From positions 248,001 through 312,000 of the forward strand of contig NZ_QXGS01000003.1 in NCBI RefSeq assembly GCF_003604215.1: DNA of 64,000 bases, written 5' to 3'. Shown in pieces: positions 10,456 through 18,004 of the stretch (positions are counted from its first letter, which is position 1; the number at the start of each line of letters is the position of its first letter). The stretch is from Teichococcus vastitatis (GTDB lineage: Bacteria; Pseudomonadota; Alphaproteobacteria; Acetobacterales; Acetobacteraceae). The translations under genes and the position numbers were made by a program. The notes below the pieces were generated by a model. The model was not told the origin of the DNA. It ran no database searches and was given only the letters and a program-made list of their open reading frames with translations.

Positions 10456-10467
10456 ATGCCCGTTCAT
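10135..10467 (-). CDS. Doubtful small ORF, unknown function
   Basis: A 110-codon frame beginning at an ATG on the minus strand that overlaps the first 12 bases of the MarR gene. I do not recognise the product. It has no signal peptide, membrane segment or metal-binding cysteine cluster, and the C-terminal third (LKFKVIDPESRQDIALGAVV) looks like soluble beta-structured protein. Codon third positions are far less G/C than in neighbours (CTT, TTA, TCA, AAT appear), so it is either a transferred gene fragment or a chance frame in a less GC-rich gap. No ribosome binding site is obvious. Confidence 0.22.
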   Translation of the reverse strand: MNGHKLGSSNRAFRTVAQSPETLKWLHANRLAVWYCLNYNDAPRFLCQSVIFSDVHQMSLAHRIGSAAGSLSLIESLRPSAGCTSMLKFKVIDPESRQDIALGAVVNVIK

Positions 10468-10857
10468 AATGCTCCCGATCAACTGCTCGGCATCCTGCGT
10501 GAAACCATCGTTGCCCTGGTGCGGCGCGATGGTCACGACTTGTCGGCCCGGCAATTGGGAGTGTTCCTCACGGTCTACATGAGTGACGGCCCGCATACCG
10601 TGCGCGGACTGGCGGCCGCCCTCAATGTATCCAAACCAGCGATCACCCGCGCCCTGGACCGGTTGGGAGAGCTGGATCTGGCGCGGCGCAAGACCGATCC
10701 GCAGGATCGCCGCAGCGTGCTGGTGCAGCGGACCGTCAAGGGCAACGGCTTCCTTCGCGAGGTTCGCGGGATGATGGTGGAAGCGGACAAGACCACCCGG
10801 ACGCTGGCGCCGTCGGAGCCGGCCAACTCAGAAAATGCCGCCCGCAAAGCCGGCTAG
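10456..10857 (+). CDS. MarR-family transcriptional regulator
   Basis: Winged-helix DNA-binding regulator of 133 residues. The central DGPHTVRGLAAALNVSKPAITRALDRLGELDLARR is a clear helix-turn-helix (positions about 45-75), followed by the wing KTDPQDRRSVLVQRT that defines MarR proteins. The C-terminal dimerisation helix is short and the tail is low complexity. It lies 167 bases upstream of, and in the same direction as, the molybdenum hydroxylase gene, which makes that gene a plausible target. A ligand cannot be inferred. The start has no good ribosome binding site. Confidence 0.8.
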   Translation: MPVHNAPDQLLGILRETIVALVRRDGHDLSARQLGVFLTVYMSDGPHTVRGLAAALNVSKPAITRALDRLGELDLARRKTDPQDRRSVLVQRTVKGNGFLREVRGMMVEADKTTRTLAPSEPANSENAARKAG

Positions 10858-11024
10858 GCGGTCAAATTTACGTGATATGTAATATACAACCTTAGCGAGT
10901 GGTGCGAGCAGGTCACTCTCCTCCTGCTCTCATTCTGACGTTCGGATCAGAAGCTGAGGGGGTCGCCTCTCTATTGAGATGCTTCTAGGCTTCTCCGCCC
11001 ATCGTTTCCCTGCGGAGTGCCGCC

Positions 11025-13373
11025 ATGCCCGACATCATGCCCACGGATCCGACCCGACTGAAATTCGGCATTGGCCAGGCTCTTCCTCGCAACGAAGACC
11101 ATTTGTTGCTGCAGGGGCGTGGCTCCTACACCGATGATCTTCAGCTGCCCGGTCAGGTTTGGTGCGTGATGGTGCGCAGCCCCTATGCGCATGGCGTGCT
11201 GCGCGGCATCGACACGGCGGCTGCCCGCGAGGTGCCGGGCGTGATCGGTGTCTTCACCGCACAGAACCTCGCGGCCGAGGATTACGGCTGCTTCCGGTGC
11301 GCCCTGCCGCTCGAGGGCCTGAACAATGTCGAGCGGCCGGCCCTGGCCATCGACAAGGTGCGCTTCGTCGGCGACCCGATCGCCTTCGTGATCGCTGACA
11401 CCAAGGAAGCAGCACGGGACGGCGCCGAAGCCGTGATCCCCGACATCGATCCATTGCCGGCCGTGACCGAGGCCTCCGCAGCGGCGGCGGCCGACGCGCC
11501 GCAACTCTACGACGATGTTCCCGGGAACCAGGTTCTCGATTTCCATTTCGGTGACCGGGACAAGGTCGCCTTCGCCGGAGCCTCCACGACGGTCCGGCTC
11601 GAGATGCGGAACAACCGCATCGTGGTTTGCGCCATGGAGCCCCGCAGCGCGATCGCGGAATATGATCCGGCGTCGTCCCGCTACACGCTTCATGTCGGAT
11701 GCCAGGGGGTGTTCGGCCTGCGCAACCAGATCGCGAAGGACTTGCTGAAGGTCCCGGTCGAGAAGGTCCGCATCCTCACCGGGCATGTCGGCGGCAGCTT
11801 CGGCATGAAATCGTCGGCCTATCCGGAATACCTTTGTCTGTTGCACGCAGCCAAGCTGCTGAGGCGTCCCGTGAAGTGGACCGATGAACGCAGTGGCAGC
11901 TTCTTATCCGACGCGCATGGCCGTGACCATGAGGTGGTGGGAGAACTCGCGCTCGACGCCCAAGGACACTTCCTGGCGGTGCGGCTGACCTCCTTCGCCA
12001 ATATGGGCGGCTATCTCGCCAATGTTGGGCCGCTGATGGGCACCATGGGATTCCTGCGCAACGTGCAAAGCAACTACAGCACGCCGCTGGTGGAGATCTC
12101 CACGCGCTGCCTGATGACCAACACCACCCCGATCTCGGCCTATCGCGGGGCGGGGCGGCCCGAGGGCAACTACTTCATGGAGCGCCTGATCGAGGCCGCC
12201 GCATTGCAGACCGGCATCGATGCCATCGAGCTGCGTCGGCGCAACCACATCCGGCCCGATCAGATGCCGTTCACCGGCGCCGCCGGCACCCAGTACGACA
12301 GCGGCGAATTCACCGCGCTGCTGGAGCGCGCCATGGCCGAGGCGGACTGGGACGGCTACGCCGCACGCAAGGCAGCGAGCGAGGCGAAAGGCATGCTGCG
12401 CGGACGCGGTGTCGGCAATTTCCTGGAATGCACCGCGCCGCCCTCCAAGGAGATGGGCGGCATCCGCTTCGAGGCGGATGGCGGCGTCACGATCATCACC
12501 GGCACGCTGGATTACGGGCAGGGCCACTGGACGCCTTTCGCGCAGGTGCTGCATCAGCAGCTCGGCATCCCGTTCGAGCGGATCCGGCTGCTGCAGGGCG
12601 ATTCGGACCAGCTGATCGCCGGCGGCGGTACGGGTGGCTCCAAATCCCTGATGGCCTCCGGCGCGGCCATCATCGAGGCCTCGGCCATCGTGGTGGAGAA
12701 GGCGCGCCACGCCGCAGCGAACCTTCTGGAAGCCTCGGAGACGGACATCGAGTTCGAGCCGCACGCCGCCGGCGGACCCAGACTGAGCATCGCGGGCACG
12801 GATCGCGGCGTTGGCCTGCTGGAACTCGCGGCCCGGCTGCGGGCAGCAAACGGTGCCGCCCCGGGGGAGGCGGAAAGCCTCGACGTGCAGCACATCTTCA
12901 ACGAAGCGCCGATGGCGTTTCCGAATGGCTGCCACATCGTCGAGCTGGAGATCGATCCCGAAACCGGCGTGGTGTCCATCGACCGCTACACCACGGTCAG
13001 TGATTTCGGCACGCTGGTGAACCCGCTGCTGGTGCAGGGCCAGGCCCATGGCGGCGTGGTGCAGGGCATCGGCCAGGCGCTGATGGAGCGCACGTCCTAC
13101 AGCGAGGATGGCCAGCTGCTGTCCGGCTCCTACAGCGATTACGCGCTCCCGCGCGCCAGCGACGTTCCCAGCATCGGCTTCGCGAGCCATGCCGTTCCCG
13201 CCCGCACCAACCCGCTGGGTGCCAAGGGTTGCGGCGAGGCTGGTTGCGCGGGATCCCTGCCGGCAGTGATGAACGCCGTCGTGGATGCGCTTTCGGCCCG
13301 CGGCATCCACCACATCGACATGCCGGCCACGCCGGAGGCGATCTGGCACGCCCTGCATCCGCAGGCGGCGTGA
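11025..13373 (+). CDS. Xanthine dehydrogenase/CoxL-family molybdopterin-binding subunit (form II type)
   Basis: Large subunit of a molybdenum hydroxylase, likely oxidising an aldehyde or heterocycle. The 782-residue protein has the N-terminal 'hammerhead' domain (GSYTDDLQLPG near 35; FVGDPIAFVIADT near 115) and the Mo-cofactor domains with GGSFGMK near 257. The active-site loop AYRGAGR at 372-378 is the form II sequence, not the AYRCSFR of true CO dehydrogenase. The catalytic glutamate lies in GEAG at 737-740. GGAG-like site GCGGAG precedes the ATG. Unusually there is no adjacent iron-sulfur (CoxS) or FAD (CoxM) subunit gene; the next gene encodes a GlcG/HbpS protein. True substrate unknown. 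Confidence 0.88.
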   Translation: MPDIMPTDPTRLKFGIGQALPRNEDHLLLQGRGSYTDDLQLPGQVWCVMVRSPYAHGVLRGIDTAAAREVPGVIGVFTAQNLAAEDYGCFRCALPLEGLNNVERPALAIDKVRFVGDPIAFVIADTKEAARDGAEAVIPDIDPLPAVTEASAAAAADAPQLYDDVPGNQVLDFHFGDRDKVAFAGASTTVRLEMRNNRIVVCAMEPRSAIAEYDPASSRYTLHVGCQGVFGLRNQIAKDLLKVPVEKVRILTGHVGGSFGMKSSAYPEYLCLLHAAKLLRRPVKWTDERSGSFLSDAHGRDHEVVGELALDAQGHFLAVRLTSFANMGGYLANVGPLMGTMGFLRNVQSNYSTPLVEISTRCLMTNTTPISAYRGAGRPEGNYFMERLIEAAALQTGIDAIELRRRNHIRPDQMPFTGAAGTQYDSGEFTALLERAMAEADWDGYAARKAASEAKGMLRGRGVGNFLECTAPPSKEMGGIRFEADGGVTIITGTLDYGQGHWTPFAQVLHQQLGIPFERIRLLQGDSDQLIAGGGTGGSKSLMASGAAIIEASAIVVEKARHAAANLLEASETDIEFEPHAAGGPRLSIAGTDRGVGLLELAARLRAANGAAPGEAESLDVQHIFNEAPMAFPNGCHIVELEIDPETGVVSIDRYTTVSDFGTLVNPLLVQGQAHGGVVQGIGQALMERTSYSEDGQLLSGSYSDYALPRASDVPSIGFASHAVPARTNPLGAKGCGEAGCAGSLPAVMNAVVDALSARGIHHIDMPATPEAIWHALHPQAA

Positions 13374-13395
13374 TCACAACACGGGAAGACGCAAC

Positions 13396-13860
13396 ATGCC
13401 CCATCCGCCCACCGGCTTTGCTCCGGGGCTCTCACTGGCCTCGGCGCGGGTCATCGCCGATGCCGCGCTGGCCAAAGGCCGCGCCCTGAACCTGGCACCG
13501 CTCACCGTCGTCGTGCTGGACCAGGCCGCCCAGCCCAAGCTTGTTCTGCGGGAGGACGGCGCCAGCCTGATGCGGGTCGAGATCGCCACGGGCAAGGCGT
13601 TCGGCTGCATGGCATTGGGCTTCGGCGGCCGGGAGATGGCCCGCCGTTCGGCCAAGATGCCGGGCTTCATGAACGCCTTGTCCGATCTTTGCGGGGGCCG
13701 TGCCGTTCCGGTTCCCGGCGGGGTGCTGGTGCGCGATGAGCAGGGTGTGGTACTGGGCGCAGTCGGCATCTCCGGCGATGCGTCGGACCAGGATGAGGTC
13801 TGCGCCGTCGCCGGGATCGAGGCGGTCGGACTGGCCGCCGATACCGGCGATCCCCAGTAG
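13396..13860 (+). CDS. GlcG/HbpS family protein (putative heme- or cofactor-binding)
   Basis: A 154-residue single-domain protein of the GlcG/HbpS (DUF336) family. Features are LASARVIADAALAKGRAL at the N-terminus, the central VVVLDQAAQPKLVLREDGA, and the C-terminal GAVGISGDASDQDEVCAVAGIEAV. It starts 22 bases after the hydroxylase gene with GGGAAG as ribosome binding site, so the two are almost certainly co-transcribed. Family members bind heme or small ligands, and they often accompany oxidoreductases. No signal peptide is seen. Role here is inferred from context only. Confidence 0.85.
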   Translation: MPHPPTGFAPGLSLASARVIADAALAKGRALNLAPLTVVVLDQAAQPKLVLREDGASLMRVEIATGKAFGCMALGFGGREMARRSAKMPGFMNALSDLCGGRAVPVPGGVLVRDEQGVVLGAVGISGDASDQDEVCAVAGIEAVGLAADTGDPQ

Positions 13861-13947
13861 GCATCACGGTCCCACATTGGCGGGAACAAGCTGAAGCTTC
13901 GGCAACGTAGCTTGCGGCACGCAGGTGCAGCATGACATGCCACGGCC

Positions 13948-14526
13948 ATGCTCCGCACCCTGTATGACCGTGTCCTGATCCTGGCGGCACACCGAAGGGC
14001 CGGCCTCTGGCTGGCGCTGGTGTCGTTCTTCGAAAGCAGCATCTTCCCGGTGCCGCCCGATGCCATGCTGGTGCCGATGTGCCTGGCTCGGCCTGAGCGG
14101 GCTTGGCGCTACGCCGCGATCTGCACCGTAGCGTCCGTCTTCGGCGGCATGGTCGGCTATCTGATCGGCTTCTACCTGTTTGAGGCGGTGGCGCAGCCGA
14201 TCCTGGCAGCCTATGGTCATGCGGAGGCCCTGGCGAGCTTTCGCGCTTGGTTCGACCGATGGGGCGCCGCGGTGATCCTGATCAAGGGATTGACGCCGAT
14301 CCCCTACAAGATCGTCACCATCGCGGCGGGCGCTGCGGCATTCGATCCATGGGTCTTCCTGATCACCAGCGCCCTGACACGCGCGGCGCGCTTCTTTCTG
14401 CTGGCATTGCTGCTGCGGCGCTTCGGAACGCCCGTGCGGGCCTTCGTCGAACGACGGTTGACGCTGCTGACCAGCGTGATGGCCGCCGCGATCCTCTGTG
14501 GCTTCGTGGTGTTGAAGCTGATCTGA
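13948..14526 (+). CDS. YqaA/DedA-like VTT-domain membrane protein
   Basis: Integral inner-membrane protein of 192 residues. The N-terminus (LALVSFFESSIFPVPPDAML) and the later GLTPIPYKIVTIAAGAA are the re-entrant loop motifs of the SNARE-associated/VTT family. This family is linked to undecaprenyl-phosphate or phospholipid translocation. Four or five hydrophobic segments are visible, ending in a C-terminal helix (MAAAILCGFVVLKL). It is convergent with bcp across a 36-base gap. Substrate not determinable. Confidence 0.87.
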   Translation: MLRTLYDRVLILAAHRRAGLWLALVSFFESSIFPVPPDAMLVPMCLARPERAWRYAAICTVASVFGGMVGYLIGFYLFEAVAQPILAAYGHAEALASFRAWFDRWGAAVILIKGLTPIPYKIVTIAAGAAAFDPWVFLITSALTRAARFFLLALLLRRFGTPVRAFVERRLTLLTSVMAAAILCGFVVLKLI

Positions 14527-14532
14527 ACCGGC

Positions 14533-14557
14533 TCACGGGCATCGGTGCCGCCCGTGA
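14533..14557. terminator. Inverted repeat between convergent yqaA-like gene and bcp
   Basis: TCACGGGC at 14533-14540 pairs perfectly with GCCCGTGA at 14550-14557 across a 9-base loop. It sits in the 36-base gap between two convergent stop codons. No T-run; likely bidirectional. Confidence 0.55.
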
Positions 14558-14562
14558 AGGCT

Positions 14563-15030
14563 TCAACCGAGTTCCTGAAGCGCGTCGGTCACGGCCTTCA
14601 CATGACCTGGAACCTTCACCTTGCGCCAGATCCGCGCGATGTGCCCCGTCCGGTCGACCAGGAAGGTTGAGCGCTCCATTCCCATGTAGGTGCGGCCGTA
14701 CATGGATTTCTGCACCCAGGTTCGGTAAAGCTCCGCTGCCTGCTTCTCCGCATCCGAGGCGAGAGGAAACAGCAGCCCATGCTTCGCAGCGAATTTCTCC
14801 AGCGCCGGAACCGGATCGGGCGAGACGCCGATCACCGTGACCCCAAACTGTCCGAGGCCCGGCAACGCTTCCTGAAAGTCGCAGGCCTGCCGCGTGCAGC
14901 CGGAGGTGTCGGCCTTTGGGTAGAAGTAAAGCACCAGCGGCTGACCACGGAATTCGGCCGGCGACACGGTGCGGCCGCCAGTGGCCGGCAGCCGGAAATC
15001 CGGGGCAGGAGCCCCTTGCTCGACATTCAT
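14563..15030 (-). CDS. bcp: Thioredoxin-dependent thiol peroxidase (bacterioferritin comigratory protein)
   Basis: Atypical 2-Cys peroxiredoxin that reduces hydroperoxides with electrons from thioredoxin. In the 155-residue product the peroxidatic cysteine is C45 and a resolving-type C50 follows in DTSGCTRQACDF. The remaining signatures LYFYPKADTSG, VIGVSPD and MERSTFLVDRTGHI are all present. Its start overlaps the stop of glnE by four bases (TCAT on the plus strand at 15027-15030). On the minus strand glnE comes first and bcp second, so they form one transcript. Confidence 0.96.
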   Translation of the reverse strand: MNVEQGAPAPDFRLPATGGRTVSPAEFRGQPLVLYFYPKADTSGCTRQACDFQEALPGLGQFGVTVIGVSPDPVPALEKFAAKHGLLFPLASDAEKQAAELYRTWVQKSMYGRTYMGMERSTFLVDRTGHIARIWRKVKVPGHVKAVTDALQELG

Positions 15031-17987
15031 CCATGATCTCCGCGAAGGGGGCCGAGACGGCGCTCGAAGATCAGGCGCACGCGCTCGGCGGACGCCATGA
15101 TCTCCTGCCGAAGGTCGGCCAGGTCAACCACCTTGTGCTGCGTCAGCCCGGCGGTTCCTCGCAGCAGAACGGCGCCGATGGCGGGCGGAAGATCGTCGGC
15201 CCGCCAGCGTCCAACGGTGAGACGCAGCAGGCCGATCACGGTGCGGTAGAGCCGGTCGGCGGCGACCAGCTGCCCCGCTTCCTCGCGCGGCAGAAATTGC
15301 GTCTTGGCGAGGCCCGTGAGCGCGAGGCGGGTTGTCGGCGAAAGGATGCGCGGATGCGTCCCGGCATGCGCCAGTTGCAGCGCCTGCGCGATGAACTCGA
15401 TCTCCACCAGGCCGCCTGGGATGGCCTTCAGGTCCCACGGGCCGTCAGGAGGAAGGTCGCGCAGCATACGAAGGCGCATCGCCACGGCATCGGCAAGTGC
15501 CTGTTCCCCGGCATGCTCCAGGATGGCCCTCTGCACCGCGGCCCGGATGCGACGACGAAGCGCGGGCGGCGCGGCCACGCAGCGTGACCGGGTCAAAGCC
15601 ATGCGCTCCCAGGTCCAGGCGCTTTCCTCGTGGTAACGCCGGAAGCTCGACAGGGACGTCGCCACGGGGCCCTTGTTGCCGGACGGCCGAAGCCGCATGT
15701 CGACCTCGTACAGCTTGCCTTCCGCGCCGGGGGCGGTGATCGCGGCCACCATCTGCTGCGCCAGCCGGCTGAAGTAGACACTGGGTGGAAGGGACCTCGG
15801 GCCGCCCGTGCTGTCCGCCGCGCCATCCGGATGGTCATAGATCAGCACTAGGTCCAGGTCCGAGGCTGGCAGCATCTCCTGCCCGCCCAGCTTCCCCAGC
15901 GCCATGACGCCCATGCCGCCGCCCTTGATGCGGCCGAACCGGGCGGCGAATTCCTGCATCACCTGGGGCAGCAGGGCCCCGATGGCGGCATCCGCCAGGG
16001 CGCTGCGATCCAGTCCGGCAACATCCACGTCGGTGATGCCTTCCAACGCCGCCGCGTCGATCTCGAAGCGCCCCTCGGTGACCAGCCGCCGCGCATTCTC
16101 CAGCGCTTCCTCGAAATGGCGCGCGCTCTTCACAAGCGCCGGCAGCACGGATGCAGCGCTGCCCGCGCCGCTCCCGGTGAGCAACCCCTCCAGCGAGGCG
16201 GGACTCTGCGAGAGATGATCGGCCAGCGCGGGGGCGGCGCCGAGGATCCCGGCGACGCGTCGCAGCAGCGCCGGGTTGCGGTGAAACAACGACAGCACCT
16301 GCACGCCGGCCGACAGCCGCGACAGCACGCCATCGAACCGCGCCAGGGCAGCGTCAGGTTCACGCTGAGCCGCGAAGGCGCGCAACAGGAAAGGCAGGAT
16401 CAGCCGCAGCAACTCGCGCGAGCGTTCGCTGCGGATGGCGCGGAGCTGGCCACCCTGCCAGCCCCTGATCATCGCGGAAACGCGGCCGGCATCGGCGAAG
16501 CCCATGGCCGAGAGATGCCGCAGCGTCCGAGGATCGTCCTGCTCCGCCGGGAATGCCAGCCTGTCGCTGTCCGCCCCATCCTGGCCTTCCTCGGCCGGTG
16601 CCGCCGGAGCCCGTTCGAACAAGCCGGCGTAATGTGCCTCCACCCGCGACAGATGCCCGATCAAGGTGCCGGTGAAGCCCGCCGGATCGGCAAAGCCCAT
16701 GAAGCTGGCGATCCGCGCGAGGCCCTGCTCATCCTCCGGCAACTGGTGGGTCTGGCGATCATCGACCATCTGCAGACGATGCTCGACATCGCGGAGGAAC
16801 ACATAGGCGTCGGCCAGGTCTGCGGCCGCCCGCCGCTCCAGCCGCCCGCTCGCGGCCAGGGCGGCCAGGGCTCCCAGCGTCGTCGAATCGCGCAGTCCCG
16901 GATCGCGTCCTCCCCAGATCAATTGCAGGACCTGGGCAATGAACTCGATCTCGCGGATGCCACCGCGGCCGAGCTTGATGTTGTGTCCGGCCACCTGCAC
17001 CGTCTTGTGCGCACCCTTGGCCTCGTGCGCCGCATGGATCTGGCCCTTGATGGCGTGGAAGTCGGCAATGGTGGCGAAGTCCAGATGCCGCCGCCAAGTG
17101 AAGGGACGGATTTCGTTCAGGAAAGCCTCGCCCAGGGCGCGATCGCCGCCCACGGCGCGCGCCTTGATCATGGCGGCGCGTTCCCAGTTGAGCCCGGTCG
17201 ACTCGTAATAGGAGATGGCGGTGGGGATGCTGACGGCGAGCGGCGTTGCCGCCGGGTCCGGCCGTAGCCGCAGATCCGTCCGGAACACGTAGCCGTCCGA
17301 GGTGCGTTCCTCCATCAGGCGCACGAGATCGCGCGCCAGCCGGACGTAGAGCGACCCGGCCTGTTCCGCATGATAAGCTGCGGCCGAGGGATCGTAGAGC
17401 ACCATGAGGTCGATATCAGACGAGTAGTTCAGCTCCTGGCCGCCCAGCTTGCCCATTCCGAGGATGGTCAGGCCGGATCCCCGGGCCACCGTCCGCGGGT
17501 CGCGCGCGTTGCCGCGCGGCAGGCGCAGATCGCCGCGTCGTGCCGCCTCGCTCAGAAGATGGGCGCAGGCATAATCAAGCGCCGCCTCGGCGAAGCCGGA
17601 CAGCGCCGCCGTGGCGCGATCCAGCGGCCAAGCCCCGGTCAGGTCTGCGGCGGCGATGATCAGCGCGGCCTGCCGCTTGGCCCGGCGCAACAGCCGCGCG
17701 ACGGCTGGCCTCGCCGCCCCGGTATCGGCGCGGCGCAGTGGATCCATCGCAAGGTCCAGGGCATCGGCCGGGCCGCGCTCGGCGAAGCGGAGCAGCGCCG
17801 GGCTTTCCTGTTCCGCCAACTGGGTCAAGTACGGACTGTGGCCGCCCAGCGCCACGAGCAGCTCCTGACCGGCCGTGGTGTTGGCGAAGGCCTGTTCCGC
17901 GACGCCACGCTGGCGATAGCCGGCCAGCAGCGCTTCCGCCGCGGCAGAGTCGAAGGGAAGCGGAGGGACGTGGCGCTGGAGGCTCAT
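15027..17987 (-). CDS. glnE: Bifunctional glutamine synthetase adenylyltransferase/deadenylase
   Basis: Controls nitrogen assimilation by adding or removing AMP on glutamine synthetase in response to PII. The 986-residue protein has two nucleotidyltransferase halves. The N-terminal deadenylase motif GKLGGQELNYSSDIDLMV is at about 180-196, and the C-terminal adenylylase motif GKLGGQEMLPASDLDLVL at about 695-712. Both keep the metal-binding D-x-D. The linkers match the GlnD_UR_UTase-like regions of the family. Divergent from the AsmA-like gene with only 17 bases between starts, and overlapping bcp at its end. Confidence 0.97.
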   Translation of the reverse strand: MSLQRHVPPLPFDSAAAEALLAGYRQRGVAEQAFANTTAGQELLVALGGHSPYLTQLAEQESPALLRFAERGPADALDLAMDPLRRADTGAARPAVARLLRRAKRQAALIIAAADLTGAWPLDRATAALSGFAEAALDYACAHLLSEAARRGDLRLPRGNARDPRTVARGSGLTILGMGKLGGQELNYSSDIDLMVLYDPSAAAYHAEQAGSLYVRLARDLVRLMEERTSDGYVFRTDLRLRPDPAATPLAVSIPTAISYYESTGLNWERAAMIKARAVGGDRALGEAFLNEIRPFTWRRHLDFATIADFHAIKGQIHAAHEAKGAHKTVQVAGHNIKLGRGGIREIEFIAQVLQLIWGGRDPGLRDSTTLGALAALAASGRLERRAAADLADAYVFLRDVEHRLQMVDDRQTHQLPEDEQGLARIASFMGFADPAGFTGTLIGHLSRVEAHYAGLFERAPAAPAEEGQDGADSDRLAFPAEQDDPRTLRHLSAMGFADAGRVSAMIRGWQGGQLRAIRSERSRELLRLILPFLLRAFAAQREPDAALARFDGVLSRLSAGVQVLSLFHRNPALLRRVAGILGAAPALADHLSQSPASLEGLLTGSGAGSAASVLPALVKSARHFEEALENARRLVTEGRFEIDAAALEGITDVDVAGLDRSALADAAIGALLPQVMQEFAARFGRIKGGGMGVMALGKLGGQEMLPASDLDLVLIYDHPDGAADSTGGPRSLPPSVYFSRLAQQMVAAITAPGAEGKLYEVDMRLRPSGNKGPVATSLSSFRRYHEESAWTWERMALTRSRCVAAPPALRRRIRAAVQRAILEHAGEQALADAVAMRLRMLRDLPPDGPWDLKAIPGGLVEIEFIAQALQLAHAGTHPRILSPTTRLALTGLAKTQFLPREEAGQLVAADRLYRTVIGLLRLTVGRWRADDLPPAIGAVLLRGTAGLTQHKVVDLADLRQEIMASAERVRLIFERRLGPLRGDHG

Positions 17988-18004
17988 GGGGGGTTAGCGA
18001 ACCC

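Noticed and set aside
11904..13358. A 484-residue open frame antisense to the CoxL-like gene
   Set aside because: Composition is typical of an antisense shadow, and the sense frame has strong motifs along its whole length.
11025..13373. True carbon monoxide dehydrogenase
   Set aside because: The active-site loop is AYRGAGR (form II), not AYRCSFR, and the other two subunits are missing.
17738..18004. N-terminal extension of the AsmA-like gene into glnE
   Set aside because: The extension is antisense to the glnE start. The ATG at 18005 begins a normal membrane anchor.
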